Assembly: GCA_030549495.1 (NCBI GenBank)
Contig: JAUIRK010001055.1
Location: forward strand, 113,501-177,500
Direction of reading: 5' to 3'
DNA length: 64,000 nucleotides
Origin: Nectonema munidae
Taxonomy: Eukaryota > Nematomorpha > Nectonematoida > Nectonematidae
Positions 12,209 through 24,239 of this stretch are shown piece by piece; positions within the stretch are counted from its first letter, which is position 1; every line of letters begins with the position of its first letter. A program made the position numbers and the translations under genes. A model generated the notes under the pieces. That model searched no databases and was not told where the DNA came from. It was given only the letters and a program-made list of their open reading frames with translations.

Positions 12209-13797
12209 CTCATTTCATTCTAAGATGTAGAAATCTACATCCCTATTTAAACTAAAAAAATTTTAAACATATAAAAGTTTAATAAATTAAAAATCAATGT
12301 AATATTAATTTATTATTATATATTTCTGAAAAAAATAGGAAGAAAAAAACAAATTTAAAATCAAATGGTTAAAAGTATCTTCTACTACTAAACATATATA
12401 TGAATATTTTCAAGAGTTAAATTTGTCCTTCACGATAAAAATTTTAAAACAAAATAAAAAAATGTCCTATATTACAAATATCATTAGATAGAAATTTTGA
12501 AATCATACATTTATGAAAAAAAATTATAAAAATATTCAAAACAGTATATATTTACTGCTTGCTAACAAACGTATACATGAAAAAAATGATAAAGTTTTTT
12601 AGTATATAAAGTGATAGTTTTTAATTGGTAGATTGTTTGATGCGGCATCCATACATACGCCACCTAAGCTGGTTTACAGGCTACTGTACGCTAAACGGCA
12701 TATATGAAGTGAAGCCTTAAATAGTATTCAAGAAAGTTCTTGAAAAAACGATAGAAATGAAAATATAGAAGATGCTTCAATTCCTGATTGGTTTATTGGC
12801 AAAGAGGGGAGACCTGTTCAGGTTTTTGAAGAGATGTGCTGTAATTTTAATGTTATCAAATCTGAAGCTGTGTGATATGCAAGATTTAAAGGAGATTTAT
12901 GTTACTCTATTACAATACATGAACCTGGATATTGCATTGTTGTTTTAATAGTGGATATTGTGGCTTATCGAGAAGAAATTTGTATTAGGAAAGTAAAGAT
13001 GATGTGAAAAATGATTTGGTTTCAAGAAATTTACGGAGAAGAACATTTGATCAATTTATGGAGTATAATCATTTAGAAGATTGTTATAAACTACCTAAAT
13101 ATACAAAACTAGGTTGAGTTTCAAAAATTTTCAATAATTTAAAGGTTAATTTTGCAAAATATGCTTTTTGGAACCAAGTTTTGTATGAATATTTGATATA
13201 AAGGAAGATAAAACTCGACGAAAAACTGAAAATGTAAAATGTTATGGTCTTGGTGGTGGTGGCGTTGTATTAGATTTAATAGAAAGAATGACTCAAAAAC
13301 GCAAACTAATTGTTATGGACAATTACTTTCCCACTCTTGCTTTGTGAGAAAAGTTACAGAAAGGAATGATTGGATATATTTCCACAATGAAAACAAACAT
13401 AATATTATCTGTTGGTATTTAATCAAAAAAAGAAATGGTAAAAAATTCTAGAGGAGAATTTGATTACTCTTTCTTTGACATTCATTACTGCTTAAAGAGA
13501 TAATGCAGTTGTTTACATATCTTCTAATTGTTATGGTGTAAAACCAGTTCAAAAATATAGGAGATGATGTAGAACAAACAAAAAATTACAAAATATGCAA
13601 ATGCCCTATCTATAATCAAGTTATGGCCCGAACTGTTCGACTTAATTAGAATGTAAATAAATAGAGAATTGGAATAAGATCAAAGAAGTGGTGGTTGCCT
13701 TATTTTCATGGGGCGTTGATACATAACTATCAAACGCGTGGATTTTATTTAGAGTAAAATGTCTGTAATGTGATCACTGTCATTTAAAAGATATATT
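12209..13797 (+). mobile_element. Decayed piggyBac transposon
   Basis: It begins after TTAA (12205-12208) with CTCATTTCATTCTAA, then the palindromic 18-mer GATGTAGAAATCTACATC starting 15 nt in. The right boundary is uncertain; TTAA occurs at 13784 and 13794. The inside holds a broken DDE_Tnp_1_7 transposase reading on the plus strand. Recognisable pieces are SRNLRRRTFDQFMEYNHLED near 13020, GLGGGGVVLDLI at 13245-13280 and a MDNYF catalytic-aspartate motif at about 13313. The part that should hold the first catalytic aspartate is missing, and several stops and frame changes separate the pieces. The element cannot be autonomous. Confidence 0.75.
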
Positions 13798-13903
13798 AAA
13801 TATAAATATAGTCATCTTTAATTAACAAATGTTTTGCTAGTAACTGAAACTACAGCCCGTGTATATTATTATAGGTCTTTACCAACATCTACCATTTCTT
13901 TAA

Positions 13904-14036
13904 CCTATTTACGACCAATGTTCCTATTTTGGAACATAAGTAATTTTATCTTCGTCTGCTTTTTTCAATGACTTTGAATATAAATCGTCTGCGTTTATTT
14001 AGATATCGTCTGCTTTGCTTGGTCTTAAATGGGTTA
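13904..14036 (+). mobile_element. piggyBac-type MITE, copy C
   Basis: About 133 bp, ends CCTATTTACGACC and (reversed) CCCATTTAAGACC. An 18-nt block with arms TGTTCC/GGAACA starts 15 nt from TTAA (13900-13903). Its insertion site can be read directly. The paralogous segment at about 12050 reads TTTCTTTAATAAATACG with no insert, while here the same sequence is split at TTAA. It is closely related to copy D at 37854. Confidence 0.85.
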
Positions 14037-14149
14037 TTAATAAATACAAATATGTACTAATTACCTTACATAAGGCAGCATTAATTGATATATAGAAAAA
14101 AATAATTTTCCATGTAAAACTTTGAGCACCAAAATTTTATATATAACAC

Positions 14150-16970
14150 TAATTATCTGCATTCTTTTTTAATAGAATTTTATGTAAAGAAATCATTTTA
14201 GTTTTGAGACGCATGATTGTCGCACTGCTACTCAGAGTGTTTCATAAATGATTTTATAGATATGAATAAGTGTAATGAAGATGAATAATACATTTTTCTC
14301 AAATTCTTTTTTATTTATTTGTTAAAAATATAATTAAAAAGAGGTTTTAATCATTCTATTTCTCATTTATAGAGTTAAATTGAAATGGCTTTAGTATAAG
14401 TTACGTTTAAGTATATGAAAAGTAATGTTAAACTTGATAAGGTAAATCTGCAAGAGTGGGTGTAGTTTATCCCTGTATCTTTTCGTTATCTTTACGTGGA
14501 TACAGGAGGATAAAGTTTTTTCTCTTGCTTAGAGTTATCGAAAACAAGTATAAACTGAAGGAAGCAAAGGATTAAATCTTTTTCGTTATTTCTCTATTTT
14601 TGACTTCCTCTAATCTTAAGTTATTTTGACAATGGAAACTTAAAATATATTTCTTGATAGTGGCGTTAATATTATTCAAAAACTAATAAGATTTCATTTG
14701 TTTAAATATAAAAATGTAAATGAATCATAAAAAATAATTCTGGAGCAAAGGGAGAAGAGATTATTTAGTAGCTATTTTGGGTCCTTACAAAATGATGTTT
14801 ATAAGCGATTATAGTTCACAAGTTTAAAAATATGTTTATAGCCAAATTCAAAATGAAATGCATCCTTAAAATTTCTTCTAGAATATCAAAGGCAAAAAGT
14901 CAAAGCTTTTCATTTAAAAGTAAATCTATTATGAAAAAGATTTAAATAAAATCCTATTTTTACGTGTGGTATTTAAATCCCAATGAAATTCTTGCTGGCA
15001 CTGTTTTGCAGTACGTTACAATGCGTTTACGAATTTTTTGTTGACTTGATGATAAATTGAATTTGACAAAACATGACTAGATAAAAATATGGGCAAAGAT
15101 CGGGACACAGTTGGATCAAGTGTTCGCAAACTTTAATAATAGCGTGCCGAATAAATAAAAAAAAACTACTCCCTAACACTGCCAGGTTGACAAATATTTT
15201 CAATACAATTAAATACCAAAAATATGCGCTACCACAATATATATTTACGAATGCACAAAAATGGTCAATCCATTTGGTATGTTCGAAGAAGTCGAGCTTA
15301 GCAATATAATGCGCTTTTCCACATTCAGCGCACACTTATTTGAACTTTACAGCATCCTCACTATTTACTTTGAGATTGCTGGATTTAATCCACTTTCCTC
15401 ACATATGCAGAGCAGATGGGGCATATGAGCTGGGGCGTCGAATAAAAGATATATATATATATATATTGAAGACGAAGACGAAGAAAGTTTATTTACAAAG
15501 AATAAATAAAGTATTCGTACAAAACATTAATGAACAGGTTGAAAGCATATATGTAAATGCTGCATTGTTAAATAAGTTTTACTAAAATGAAATTGACAAT
15601 TTCGAATGTGATTGTTTGTGAGATACCCAGAGGATATAAAAGCCCATGAACAATGCAATCGAAAGTTGAAATGAGATAAAAATTTTGAAAATTGCCATAG
15701 CTTGATGGTGTCATCAAAAACTATTCTCAAAATAAAACGCAAAAAATGTTGATGTAATTGTGTAATCTGAAACATGTCACCGATTTTGTAAGATTAATCA
15801 ATGGTATTTGAAGTTTCTCTAATAAAAAATCAACTGAGCGCTAGCACTGAATAAAGCAGTTGGGCATCAACGAAATTTTCCTTTGGCCTGCAGTTGAACT
15901 TAAATCAGTAGAGTCACTTTCAAATGTTTAATATTATTCACGTTCGAGATTCTGACCCACATGCTTCATTTTTGGAATTGTTTTCAGACAGATAAACTTC
16001 TCCAAACACTAGTTCAATACAAGAGGCAAATTTCTTCAAATATTGAAACTCATCACAAGTTAAGCTGAGAGTAAATTCTACACATTTTACTTCTTTGTGA
16101 TTTCTTTGAAATTTTTGAAATCAACTTTCATAGCTTCACCCCTGCTCACTGTCGTAGCTATAAAAATCTTGCTAAGAACGCGTAGGCGTAATACTCCTTC
16201 CTTTGATGGTTCATGCCTTTTTTAATATATTTGCTGGTGATTTTAACTTAAACCTTTACAATTTGTCAAACTCTTCTATTTGAACTTTTTTGAACAATTT
16301 ACTTCGCAATTCATTTAAACCGAGCATAATCCATGTAACGAGGTATTCTTCAAATGCATTACTTGACAACATTTTTTGTCTATCAAATTTGATGAATGGC
16401 TGCCTTATGTTTTGGAAGAATATTTTTCTGACCATCATCCAAGCAAGTTTTGTCGCTATAAAAATAGATAATAATTGTAGAAAAACAAAGTCTTTTATAT
16501 ATAAATTTAATAAACAATCTTTTTGTCATATCATTTCTTCTTAAAACATGCATGATGAAGATATTTTTCCATTTTGGTGGAATATAGAAGCCTACTAAGT
16601 TTCACAATTCCACCCATCTTAGTCAAGTGATAATGCAATCTTAGCTGATAAGCTATAGGTTTAAAGATTTTTCATTTGCAAAAGAGGTATTAGATCATTA
16701 CCCCGCTCCTCGTTCATTACAACATGGTAGATCTTCCATTTAGTCAAGATGTATACTTCTTTTTTTTAATTATTTCTTTTGATCACTCGTTTTCTTTTCA
16801 ATTAGTTTTCAACTTCCTTCTCTCTCTCATACTAATCTTCAAAAGATTTATAATACGTTTTGTTTTTTTAAATAAATATTTCATACTCAAGATGATTGAA
16901 GAAAGTATTATGAGGCAATATATAAAAATATATCCTATATTTACTATATAACCAATATATAACGATTTTC
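14150..16970. other. Intergenic, no gene recognised
   Basis: A+T-rich with scattered short frames. None shows a recognisable domain or a pair of convincing splice sites. Confidence 0.4.
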
Positions 16971-16974
16971 TGAA

Positions 16975-18040
16975 ATTTTTTTAGAGATATATATACTTCC
17001 AGATATTTTTTAGACGTATTGCCAAAATGGAGTATAGAAATAAAATAAGCATAGTCGATTTAGATTAAGATTTATATTGATAAAAACAGATATTTATTTT
17101 AAATATTTTTGGAAACAGTTTTTAGACGTAAACAGCTCATTTGATTTAGCTTTCTGATATTTTCAAACTCTAAATGCGAAAACTGAGTGCAAAAATGAAA
17201 CCGTATCTTCAATTTGGTATAAAAAGAGATATTTTATTAAAATTTTAAAAATATTTCTGTTGATATTAGACGCAAACCGCACATTTGTTTGACATTTTCA
17301 GGCATTTTGAAATCTCTAAATGCAAAAACTGAGTTCATAAATAAAACTAGCATGGTTGATTTGGTATAAAAACATATATTTCATGTAAAATTTGAATCAA
17401 TATTTTAGAGACAAATTTTAGAAGTAAACCGCACATTTGATTACCACTTATAGGTTTTTCCAGATCCTAAACGTAAAAAATTAGTACAGAAATGAAACCA
17501 GCATGGCCGATTTAGTATAACACATATATTTTATGTAAAATGTGAAGGAATGTTTTTGGAGACAATTTTCAGAAGTAAACCGAAAATTTGATTCACTTAT
17601 AAGTATTTTCAAATCCTAAATGTAAAAAATGAGTCCAGAAATGAAAAAAGCATGACCGATTTAGTATAAAAACATATATTTTATGTAAAATTTGAAGGAA
17701 TATTTTATTAGATATATTTTTGATCAATCAAAATTTTGATTGATATTTTCTATAAAGTAGCCATAATTTTTGGAAAAATTAAATATATAAAGTGTTATGC
17801 ATGCAAAACTGTATATAATTATAAATTTTCAAGGTAAAGCCCTAAGATATAAGGTTAAATACAGATATTGTCAAAATTTGGTTGAAAAAATTTGATTTTG
17901 ATTGACAGTTTTTGACATGAGAGGATAATTCAACTACCATGAAAATGGTATGAAACGATGCAGCTAACAATTTTTGGAAAAGTCACGAAATTTGAAGAGA
18001 TATGATTCAGCCAATTTTGTACAATTAATTTTTTAGTGAA
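16975..18040 (+). repeat. Interspersed element with about five 150-bp tandem units plus a unique tail
   Basis: Units of about 150 bp at roughly 16975, 17115, 17266, 17418 and 17568 share GTAAACCGCACATTTGAT, AACATATATTTTATGTAAAA and GAAACCAGCATGGCCGATTT in order. A unique tail of about 320 bp runs from AATATTTTATTAGATATATT (17699) to TTTTTTAGTGAAGGGGG (about 18044). The same layout recurs inverted at 42048-43280, so this is a dispersed element carrying a satellite-like array. No coding capacity or clear terminal repeat; a non-autonomous DNA element (possibly Helitron-like) is a guess. Confidence 0.75.
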
Positions 18041-18044
18041 GGGG

Positions 18045-21000
18045 GTCGTCTTGTAACTTGATTGTGAAAAAAGTTTTATTAAATATAGATCAACAGGCTT
18101 TGAATACCAATTATTTAAAAATTGTTATGCCCATAAATATATATTTCCAGAGATACTTAAAATATTTTATCTTTAGAAAAAATGAAAAAAATTATTAATT
18201 TCACAAGTTTTTTTTTAATTATTTGCCCCAAAGTTATAATTGTTAATGATTTAAATCTCATCAATTCATTTTTGGTAGAAGAAAACTCTAAAAAAGTCAA
18301 CAAAAATTTTTACTTGTTAAAATTAATCTTCTTTTGCATGAAACTTTAATGCAGCAACATATAACATATTGTGTCATCAACTGGGGACATTCTGATACAT
18401 CCAAACTTTTATATTTACAAAAGAAGCCTTTACGTCTAATTTTCAATAACCCAGGGCTGGTTATAGTGATCAAATTTTTACAAAATTAGCTTTTGAAAAT
18501 CCCTAAAATTTATCATGCATCCATAAAAATATAATCACAGAATCTTACCATATGTCTTTTACGAAGCGCCTAAATTTGATACACAAAGCTTACGTCCCTA
18601 TTTTCAAAGAAATTCGTATCTTATAAGATAATATATGAAAGCGCACCTTTTTATAAATTGGACATATATAAACAAACTATTACTTATCAATGTTTACAAA
18701 CTTTTTAATTCTCAGTATAAAAACATTAGTTTTATACTAATTTGTTGCAATACAAAAAACTGTTTTTCTTGTCAAATCAGAAATCTTGAAGTCTTCACCA
18801 AATCTTTGATGTCTATTTTCTAATGGCGTTTCGCATTATTTTTTCTATCTATACCAACATTCTATTGTTATTAAACTCTTTACGCTCAAGTTTTGACTGG
18901 GTGTCAGTCTCTAAGCGGTCCGTGTCGCATCGGATTGCTTTCCTCTTTTATTGCACTTTGTTTAAATTTTTTATTTTCAATTTTTTATGTGTGACCGAAT
19001 TTATAAATAAACTTTCTTTTTCTTACTAAAGATATTAAATCCCGTGATCATTTTAGCCATAATGATAGTTGAAATTATTATAAATTGAAAAAGAGTGAAA
19101 CTTCAATTTTGTAACTTCACATTTGTTTGTTATATCTGACATTCTTAATTATTTAAATTTAATTAGTTGTTTGATTGATAATACAAAAAGTAAACTTTAC
19201 TCATAAGCCAATTATTATATTATGTGTGAAAATCAGTGACAAATGATATATCAAAAAAAGCGATTTAAAATTAGAACTTATCATTATTCTTTAAATAAGT
19301 TGAAATTTTTAAACTTAAATTAAGAATAAATTAGACTTGTTAAATAAGTAGCATTTGTCATTTTGTTATTTCAAATATTTCATCACAATACTAATTTAGA
19401 AGTGCAAATTTTGTAGCTTCTAAAATTACATACCATAACATAACATAATATATATATTTAAGCAAAATATAGGTCAATGCCTGTAAAATTTGCATCTTAA
19501 AACTATTAAGTGATAGAATAAAATTTTCTAGACAGCCAAAATATATCAAGCTTGTTCTTTCGGCAAAGAATTCCATTCATCAAAGACTCTTTGTGTTAGG
19601 TAAGTTTGACGGTAATTGTTTTGAAGACATTCACATTTAAACTATATAAATAATAAAAATTTATTATTTTTCTTTATGATCATATTTTTCTTTATAATGT
19701 TGATTAAGGAAATTTTTTTAGTTTTTCAACATCTTTCAGTAAATACCTTTCAATTAAAAAAATTGGCTTTATTAGATAATACATTCTTTTGATAGAGTTA
19801 ATTGTACTTCTAAAGTCAAAATTAATAAAAATCAAACAAATTTTGTTTTTATAGTATATAGTAATCATGCTGTAAATGATTTTGACTTTTAACAACGTTA
19901 ATTCTTCAATATAAAAAATTACCTTATTTATAGCACACATAATTTACTGAACAAAGTAATTATCAAATATATAAATCTAGTTTTTATAAAACCTTTCAGT
20001 ATATATCGAACTTTTATTTTAACAAAATAATAACAACGTCCCTTGCCTTTCTTAATAAAAAGGTTTTTGTTCTCCTTAAAATGACGTTTCCTTATCAAAA
20101 CATTACTCAAAAATCATCTTTGAAGAAAGAATAGTAAGGATTTTTTACTATGGTATAATTTGGAATTAATTGTAACTTCTAACACGTCAACATTAAAAAA
20201 ACTAGAACTTCCACGTAATATTGCAAAAAGGTTATCATTATAAGTAGTAAATAAGGTTTGTTTTCATGGCCAAAATTTTAAACAAACAACTTCATTATCC
20301 TAAAAATATCGTATTTATATAAATCAATATATTAGTATTTATATCATCATAATTAGGAAAAGAGTTAAGAGTAAACATAATGGAGCTTTTGTTCTCTAAT
20401 AGAACTTCTTAAACATATTATAGCCTCTTTTTATAAAGTCAGTGTAAAAGAAATTCAAGTTATTCGATCAATCAAGATTGAACTTTTTCAATAGGTCAAA
20501 GATTTATTTTGTAAATTATCTAAATTTTGTAAAAAAAATTCATAACTTAAGAAACAAAGAATACGTTTTAATGGATTTAAAAACGCTTTTATATATTAAA
20601 GAGTTGGAAAAGCAATTAATTTATTTTTTATAATTAATTTTTCAACTAATAATAAGTTTGGGTAGAAATAATAAATGAAATAAAGATCAAGTATTTAAAA
20701 TTCTATTTAGCTGAAAGTGTCCTTTTGAAGAATTGTCCTGATACCCAAAGGAACAGAAGTGTTTTGCATTTTGCAAAATATGCTATTTCAGGCGAGAAAC
20801 TGTTCAAAGGATTGGATGTTAAGCAATTTTATTTGACTGGGTTTGCGCATCCGTAAATAACTGCTACCTCAAATTTAGAGCACATTTTGTGCCAGTAGAT
20901 AAACTTATACGGATTTCAAATATTTTTTCAAATTGTGTGTATTTAAAATGTTAAAGAGGCTTGAAGATATAATATTAATTCAAAAAACATAATCTTTAGT

Positions 21001-21640
21001 TTGCATATGGTGAAGTTTTGCATACCTTACCGATATACGCATTACGAGAAACGAATAGAGCGTACGCACAAATGAATCACGCATAAAAGAAGCCTCTCTA
21101 TAGCAAAATAAAGAGTTTCGATCAGTTTTGGACTATGAAATGTCACTTAGGATTTTTTACACTTTATTTTTTAATTTATTTTTAGATGGCGTTAAAATCA
21201 AAACAATTTTTACATTTCTACAGGATTAAATAGTAGTTTTGTAACAAATAGAAAGTGAATGTCTTAAAAGTATAACGTAATAGAAATTAAATTTAGATTA
21301 TTGCCCCTTATATTAAATTTTGATTTTGGGAGTTTCAGAGCATATATGCGTCTCCCGCGTATGCATAAAATCATTCGCTTGTTGCTTTAAACAACGTGCT
21401 GGTTTTTTACACTGGTTTTCTTCCTCTGAAGAATTCAAAAGTTTTTACGGTTAGGTAGTGCTCTAGCGACCCGATTCTATGTGGTTAGTAATCAAGCTAT
21501 CACTAGACAATAAGTTTGTTTCCCAAATTGGGAGCGTTCGCGTTAGAATTGTATCGTTCACTCAGATTTATATATTGTAACATAAATTCTTGTAAAATAA
21601 TATATATAACAAGGTATAGATATTCTTTTGTAACAAGGGC
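18045..21640. other. A+T-rich intergenic DNA
   Basis: No gene recognised. Several short frames at 19391-20110 are leucine/isoleucine/lysine-rich and look like by-products of A+T-rich sequence. Confidence 0.4.
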
Positions 21641-21650
21641 CGGTAGGTGT

Positions 21651-21829
21651 TTAGTGGGATGGAAAGTCCAGTTAGACTTGGACTCAGCATTCCGGGCGGG
21701 CCACGATATCCGAAAGGATGAAGTATAAAGTATAGTCAATTAGTGGGATGGAAAGTCCAGTTAGACTTGGACTCAGCATTCCGGGCGGGCCACGATATCC
21801 GAAAGGATGAAGTATGAAGTATAGTCAAT
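21651..21829. repeat. G+C-rich 89-bp unit duplicated in tandem
   Basis: The unit starting TTAGTGGGATGGAAAGTCC occurs at 21651 and again at 21740 with one difference. It stands out against the A+T-rich surroundings (contains TTCCGGGCGGGCCACG). Each unit can form two hairpins: GTCCA/TGGAC with an 8-nt loop, and ATCC/GGAT closed by a GAAA tetraloop. The GAAA, hairpin, TC order resembles one side of a hammerhead ribozyme, but the CTGATGA core box is absent. I found no protein or tRNA match. A structured RNA or a fragment of an unknown repeat are both possible. Confidence 0.7.
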
Positions 21830-22390
21830 ATGGCCAGAAAACAACTTAATTAATTAATTAATTTAAAACAATTTTGAAGTATACAAAATATTTGTAAAGA
21901 AATATTAATATTTAACATTCATGGTATATTATAACATTTTTTGTTGAAAATTGTCTTTTTCAAAATCAAAATTGTCTTTTTTTTTATTTTAGAATATTTT
22001 TACAATTTCAGTTAGTTTTTGAAATTCTTCCATAGGCAATATTACATGCAAACATTTATTTTATATTTTAATTTTTTTTTATATATTTTGTTTTTCAAAT
22101 ATTTTGTGCTTTTTTCAGCTAAAATCTTTTTATGTTTTTTAAATCTAATTAATTTTAATTTTTTTAAAGTGCTTAATCATCTATATAAGTTTTAAATAGA
22201 AGTATTTAACTATCTATACCATTTTTAGTTGAAAATTGTCTTTTTTAAATTCAAAATTGTCAGTAGTTGTATGAGTATATAAATGAGTATGTGGTTAAGA
22301 TAGTGTTTGTAGACTTAGTAATGTTCAACGCGTTATTTGATTAGTTGATATTAGTGAATGATTTATTGAAAACAGCCAATTATATTACAG

Positions 22391-23187
22391 ATGAAAGCAT
22401 ATATAGCAATGTTTGTTATTTTCAACGATTGATCAAAATGGTTAAATTATAGTTTACGAAGCTTATAATTATCGGCTTTGCAGTTTACTGCAAGTGTAAA
22501 CAATAATAAAACAGATTTGATTAAAAAAACTGAATGAAAATTGCACCAACAATAAGGAATGTTTGTTTAACAACTGTTATATTCGTGCAACAAGAAAGAG
22601 TACTACCAGAAAGACGGTTTGTGTTACAAGAAGAGAAAACTAGAGGAAATTTGTGTTGTAAATGTGATGGGCTTTTCGGAGCTGTGTGGCAGTGGTTCGT
22701 GCTCGTGCACAGAAGGGAAATTCAATGTGGAGAGCGAAGGTAAGAAGCCTTGCAGAAGAAAGAAGATCAAGGAACCATGTTCGCAAGACAAGGAATGTGT
22801 GAGTGGGTATTGCAAGCAAGAGTACTCCAATAATAATAGGAGAGAAGTTTGGGTTTGTGCATTGAATAGAGTATTTCAAAGTTACGTAGATAATCGTGTT
22901 GCAATCAAAAATGGAGGCATTATTATCGAATGAACGAAAAAGTAAAAGAAAGAAATGCAAAGGTGTTGATTTTTTGAATAGGAATTAAGAAAATGGGCAG
23001 CAAAGAAATCAAGCCAATTTGAAAGCACAAAAATATGATTGTTAAGATAGAAATAAATGAAAGGTGGAGAAACTTGAATGAAAGGTATCTACATCGGCCT
23101 AGTTGCAATTCTATTCTTTCTGGTTGTATTGTTTATCACATATAGGTGGAATTATTTGAAAGAAAAAGGCAAACCTCCGCCCTATTA
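22391..23187 (+). pseudogene. Decayed cysteine-rich (EB-module-like) single-pass membrane protein
   Basis: Cysteine-dense pieces are visible in more than one frame. One piece near 22533 contains ENCTNNKECLFNNC. Another at about 22660-22830 contains SELCGSGSCSCTEGK and EPCSQDKECVSGYCK. These resemble the EB module of arthropod and nematode secreted or receptor proteins, where CSxDxECxSGYC is typical. Further on, 23079-23187 encodes a 20-residue hydrophobic helix (IGLVAILFFLVVLFITY) and a short basic tail ending KGKPPPY and a stop. The helix plus PPPY suggests a type I membrane protein with a WW-domain ligand. A signal-peptide-like hydrophobic stretch lies near 22438-22495. The parts are in order on the DNA, but roughly half a dozen breaks interrupt them, so I treat it as a pseudogene. 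It could instead be several exons with unrecognised introns. Confidence 0.45.
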
Positions 23188-23725
23188 GCTCACCAATAAC
23201 TACTGAAATACACAATTCGAACTTTATGATTCGTTGACAAAATATAAACTATAGTATCGGTATAATACACTTATAAATTATATATATTGTTTATACTATT
23301 TTTAATACTATTTTCATATTTAAATTATGTTTTTTTATGTAACGAATTATTAATAATATATATAGCATATATATAGCTCCACTCGAAACATAAAATGATT
23401 GCTAGATCAAAAAAACGCTCCGAGAGAAGCCAGTTGTAATGGAGTAAAGTAGTCGATATGGACATAACTCTCCAACAACGAATGGGATATGCTTGAAGAC
23501 AAGCACACCTTGTGCAAACTAAAATGAGTATATAGGCGAAGATAATATAAATAAAAGAAATAATTTGTATTAGTGTGAATATAACTTAATCCATTAAGTT
23601 TAATTGTGTGTATGAACTTAAAATATGCAAATAAATACTTTTCCTTTAAACCCAAATCAGGAAATATGAAGGAGAAAGAGAATTATGAGGTTTTCTTTTT
23701 TAACACTTAATTACAATGATAATAA

Positions 23726-23731
23726 TTTATT
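23726..23731 (-). promoter_or_regulatory. Polyadenylation signal of the allatostatin-C gene
   Basis: AATAAA on the minus strand lies 113 nt beyond the stop codon of the terminal exon at 23844. It is the first canonical signal downstream of the stop. Confidence 0.5.
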
Positions 23732-23843
23732 AAGACGATGTAAATGAAGTAGTTAACTTAATTAAAGATCAAGTGAAAGAAAACATGGAGACACGCAAAG
23801 CATCAAAATGGAAAGGAGGAAAAGAAGTTGAAGGAGCAGCTTC

Positions 23844-24053
23844 TCAAACACCAAAGCAGGAGACGATATTGAATTTGCAGGGCGTTATGGCTCGCTTTGC
23901 AAGTGCACCTTTCACGAATTGGGTGAACACATCGATATCACCAACTCCAGCCTTGTTGAGCGAAGGTTTATGCGCCGCGGCGCTCATCCTTCCCAAGTGT
24001 TGATTCGATTCGCTTTCCATTGAGCCAAAAGAAGGAGCAAAGTGTTTCACTTC
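23844..24053 (-). CDS. Allatostatin-C family neuropeptide precursor, terminal exon
   Basis: Encodes the last 69 residues of a neuropeptide precursor. The exon starts after a pyrimidine-rich acceptor (TTTTTTGTTACTTTTTGAAG) in phase 0. Residues 53-54 are a Lys-Arg processing site. They are followed by AITPCKFNIVSCFGV and a stop. The C-X6-C spacing with Phe-Asn after the first cysteine and Ser-Cys-Phe at the end is the signature of allatostatin C peptides. These are disulfide-bonded peptides that inhibit juvenile hormone synthesis and muscle and act through somatostatin-like GPCRs. The end is odd: after Cys-Phe comes Gly-Val-stop. Classical AST-C ends at Phe, and the amidated form needs Gly followed by a basic residue. 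The exon is markedly richer in G+C than its surroundings. Its partner is the signal-peptide exon at 30036-30152. Confidence 0.75.
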   Translation of the reverse strand, partial: EVKHFAPSFGSMESESNQHLGRMSAAAHKPSLNKAGVGDIDVFTQFVKGALAKRAITPCKFNIVSCFGV

Positions 24054-24239
24054 CTTCAAAAAGTAACAAAAAAGTCATTTTAAATATGGATCATTATAAT
24101 AATGCATTTATGCCTATAACTTCCCGAAACCTTTTTATGGTTGAACTAAGGGGAGACAAAAACAGACATTTTGGGAGACATTGCACAACATTTTCAATTA
24201 AATATACTATTGTGTTATATAAGGAATCGAAATTATGAA

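Noticed and set aside
16724-16951. Hydrophobic reading frame of 75 codons resembling a membrane protein
   Set aside because: Composition is that expected from T-rich sequence; there is no conserved motif.
21651-21829. Hammerhead ribozyme
   Set aside because: GAAA, a stem and TC are in the right order, but the CTGATGA box and the matching stems I and II are missing on both strands.
23773-24003. Plus-strand reading frame of 76 codons
   Set aside because: It is the antisense shadow of the allatostatin-C exon, which has a splice acceptor, a KR site and the AST-C motif.
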